Assembly (NCBI GenBank): GCA_003427395.1
Contig: BFEA01000542.1
Location: forward strand, 445,699-465,923
DNA length: 20,225 nt
From: Chara braunii
Taxonomy: Eukaryota; Streptophyta; Charophyceae; Charales; Characeae
Direction: 5' to 3'
Below are positions 18,558-20,225 of this stretch, piece after piece. The translations under genes and the position numbers were made by a program. Each line of letters starts with the position of its first letter. Within the stretch, counting starts at the first letter, position 1. The notes under the pieces are model-generated. The model did not search any database. It was not told where the DNA came from and saw only the letters and a list, made by a program, of their open reading frames with translations.

Positions 18558-18851
18558 CCGACCTTTGGTCTTGCCGACCTCTTTCCTCACTGCCTGTGTT
18601 CTACAACGACCACGACGCGCAGTAATATCCTCCAGAGGACGACAAGGAACTGCGGACAGAGAGAGATGTAGAGGAAGGGTTGCGCCCTCTCAGTGGCGCC
18701 GACCTTTTTTCTTACTCGCAGTTTTGCAGGATGTTGCCAAGATGTTGCAGAGGTCGAGAACACCAGATAATAGGTGGGCGGTCTCCTTTCCCTTCCCTCT
18801 ACCTCCTCCTCCACCTCCTTCTGGAAATGTATCTTGTTGTTGTTGTTATTG
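18556..18851. other. Unassigned sequence
   Basis: Mixed-composition DNA between a GA tract and a poly-T tract. Frames of 118-144 codons overlap it but end in homopolymer or repeat translations, and no motif is seen. Confidence 0.4.
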
Positions 18852-18878
18852 TTTTTTTTTTTTTTTTTTTTTTTTTTT
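18852..18878 (+). repeat. Poly-T tract
   Basis: A run of about 27 T preceded by TTGTTGTTGTTATTG. Confidence 0.95.
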
Positions 18879-18999
18879 CCCTTTCTCTCTTTCATTTCTA
18901 GAGAATCCGAGTTGCTTTTGAGATTCCCTACCCCCACAACGTACGTGTACACGACTACTCTTTGCACCTTATGTGACAGTACGTCGTCATCCACCTCCC

Positions 19000-19295
19000 T
19001 TGTGTTCCGATCTTCTTCTCCCTCATCCTCCTCATGCTCCTTGTGCTTCTTACCTTCCCGTCGTAGCTCCCGAACTGCTCTTTCTGCCTTGCCCTCCTTT
19101 TTCCTTCTCCTCCTCGTCTGTCGTACTCGCCCTCACAGTCCTTCCATGTGTTTTTCTCTCCACTGCTCGTCTTATTTCCCCTTTGGTTTCCTTTTCCTCT
19201 TCCTCCTCCTCCTTCCTCCTCCTCCTCCTCCTTCCTCCTCCTTCCCTACCTCTCGTCTGTCCTTCCTTCTCCTCGCCCTCCTCCTCCTCTTAAAG
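19000..19295 (+). repeat. Pyrimidine-rich (CTC/CTT)n block
   Basis: The + strand is almost purely C and T, with CCTCCT triplet repeats strongest at about 19196-19260. Long serine/leucine/proline-rich frames here come from composition and are not genes. Such polypurine-polypyrimidine stretches can form triplex DNA. Confidence 0.85.
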
Positions 19296-19612
19296 ATTGT
19301 CTGTTTTCCTCGAATACAACCGAGGTCGTTGAAAGTGTACTTCACTTTCTTTTTCACGTATTTTTTTCCCGATATTTTAGGTTGGGATTTAACTAATCTA
19401 GCCCTAAGCTATTAGGGATTTGCCAAAAGAATGTGTAGAATACTAATTAGTCTGTGCTACTGTTATCGAACACTTGTGATAGGACAACTCGTAAATGACG
19501 CGCTGATTGATTTATTGATTTTTATAGTTTTTTTTTTTCTTTTTCGATTTATGCGTCTCATCCTTGCGCAGCGGCCTGATGCTGAGAAAAAAAAAAAAAA
19601 AGGAATGACGAG
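19296..19612. other. Unassigned AT-rich sequence
   Basis: Contains T-rich tracts and an A16 run near 19587-19602. No gene, element end or RNA is recognised. Confidence 0.4.
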
Positions 19613-19714
19613 TGGCTCCATTCGTTGCAATGACAGTTCGCTATAGTGGGCCGCCGATTAGTGTCGTAGCTGTGTCGTGGCTCCTTTCGTTGTCGGGGTA
19701 GTTCGCTATAGTGG
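19613..19714 (+). repeat. 65-bp-offset direct repeat
   Basis: TGGCTCCATTCGTTGC..AGTTCGCTATAGTGG (19613-19649) recurs as TGGCTCCTTTCGTTGT..AGTTCGCTATAGTGG (19678-19714). The two copies differ at few positions. Confidence 0.85.
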
Positions 19715-19747
19715 AGGAGGCACCACTACTCTCAATATATGCAAAAC

Positions 19748-19815
19748 GAGATGAAATCTTCCGCTAGAACATGTAAAGATGCACTGTTATTCAGAGATCA
19801 TAACAACTGCCCATT

Positions 19816-19895
<80 letters not shown>

Positions 19896-20014
19896 CCATC
19901 GATTGCAACTGCCCGGGGAACAGGTAAGTCTCCAACCCTCGTTTCTGGCCTCAAGCTTCTCTGTCGCTAGGATGACCAAATCGAATGAATCTTCCGCTAG
20001 AATATGGAAATATA
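19748..20014 (+). repeat. Direct repeats flanking a GA tract
   Basis: ATCTTCCGCTAGAACATG (about 19755) recurs as ATCTTCCGCTAGAATATG (about 19987) on the far side of the GA tract. A looser relative (AGCTTCCACTAGAACATG) lies near 14516. AACTGCCC also sits on both sides of the GA tract (19805 and 19906). Confidence 0.7.
19820..19892 (+). repeat. (GA)n microsatellite
   Basis: About 72 bases of GA repeats. A perfect splice-donor-like CAGGTAAGT lies about 30 bases downstream, near 19921. Confidence 0.98.
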
Positions 20015-20070
20015 CTTTTTTTTTTTTTTTTTTCACATTCGCTATACACTAAAAAAAAGCATGAGTGTAC

Positions 20071-20127
20071 CAGACTGTTTTGTCGGACTTTCACTGACTC
20101 ATCAGGAGGTTGAACCCCGACAGTCTG
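20071..20127 (-). ncRNA. Degenerate type III hammerhead ribozyme, second copy
   Basis: Read on the - strand, stem III CAGACTGT (20127-20120) pairs perfectly with ACAGTCTG (20078-20071), and the cleavage C opposite 20119 gives GTC. Stem I GGGG/CCTC (20118-20115, 20109-20106) includes one G-U pair, with loop TTCAA. The core CTGATGA (20105-20099) is intact. Stem II GTCAG/CCGAC (20098-20094, 20086-20082) has one mismatch and loop TGAAAGT. The following tetrad is AAAA instead of GAAA (20081-20078), so G12 is lost. This fits C-to-T decay of a CpG on the opposite strand. Loss of G12, the catalytic base, should inactivate it. It shares its loop sequences and its T-rich 3' flank with the + strand copy at 17265, so both derive from one ribozyme family. 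Confidence 0.82.
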
Positions 20128-20153
20128 CCCACGATGCATTTAACTGATGGAGA

Positions 20154-20168
20154 GTGAGAGCGAGAGAG

Positions 20169-20225
<57 letters not shown>
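20154..20225 (+). repeat. (GA)n microsatellite at window end
   Basis: GAGAGCGAGAGAGAGCGAGA passes into pure GA from about 20171 to the end of the window. Its true length is unknown. Confidence 0.98.

Noticed and set aside
19000-19415. Long serine/leucine-rich frames as a coding gene.
   Set aside because: The frame is open only because the + strand is nearly pure pyrimidine; no domain or start context is present.

Overview
This window looks like intergenic, repeat-dominated DNA from a eukaryotic nuclear genome, most likely a land plant. I found no intact protein-coding gene. The evidence for a plant is indirect: two degraded type III hammerhead ribozymes of the kind carried by plant retrozymes, an LTR-like stretch with the TGTCACGCCC terminus and repeated TTTCGGCAG..CTTCCC motifs that I associate with plant Ty3/gypsy LTRs, a small hAT-type element, and many long (GA)n tracts. 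The long (GT)n/(CA)n tracts are less typical of plants, so the assignment is probable, not certain.

Layout. The window starts in (GA)n (1-61). Positions 190-5240 hold a tandem satellite of about 35 diverged monomers, roughly 129 bp each, every one built around strong dyad symmetries. A 720-bp non-autonomous hAT-like transposon (442-1161) sits near its left edge. The satellite stops inside a monomer and is followed at once by a second array (5245-6090) of about seventeen 51-bp units in perfect register. Each 51-bp unit is nearly palindromic and encodes a 17-residue peptide repeat on either strand. Next come two short coding-looking fragments of unknown family (6108-6629 and 6674-6916). From 7068 to 9625 there are microsatellites (GA, GT, CA, poly-T) and unassigned sequence.

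From 9625 to about 12.7 kb there is an LTR-retrotransposon-like region, probably in reverse orientation. It contains two clusters of perfect small hairpins, an AT microsatellite, a regular 124-bp alternating repeat and seven spaced copies of a 22-bp repeat. From 12.7 to 16.8 kb is degenerate, GC-richer, partly pyrimidine-rich DNA with no recognisable gene; a weak tRNA-like SINE head lies at about 15.9-16.0 kb. From 16.8 kb on there are three tandem 90-110-bp units, a hammerhead ribozyme on the + strand (17265-17320), a 200-bp direct duplication, more GA tracts, a pyrimidine-rich block, a second hammerhead on the - strand (20071-20127), and a terminal (GA)n that runs off the window.

No genes act together here. 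The window records layers of repeat expansion, transposon insertion and mutational decay. The most interesting parts are the hammerhead pair, the 51-bp frame-perfect palindromic array, and the dyad-rich 129-bp satellite.
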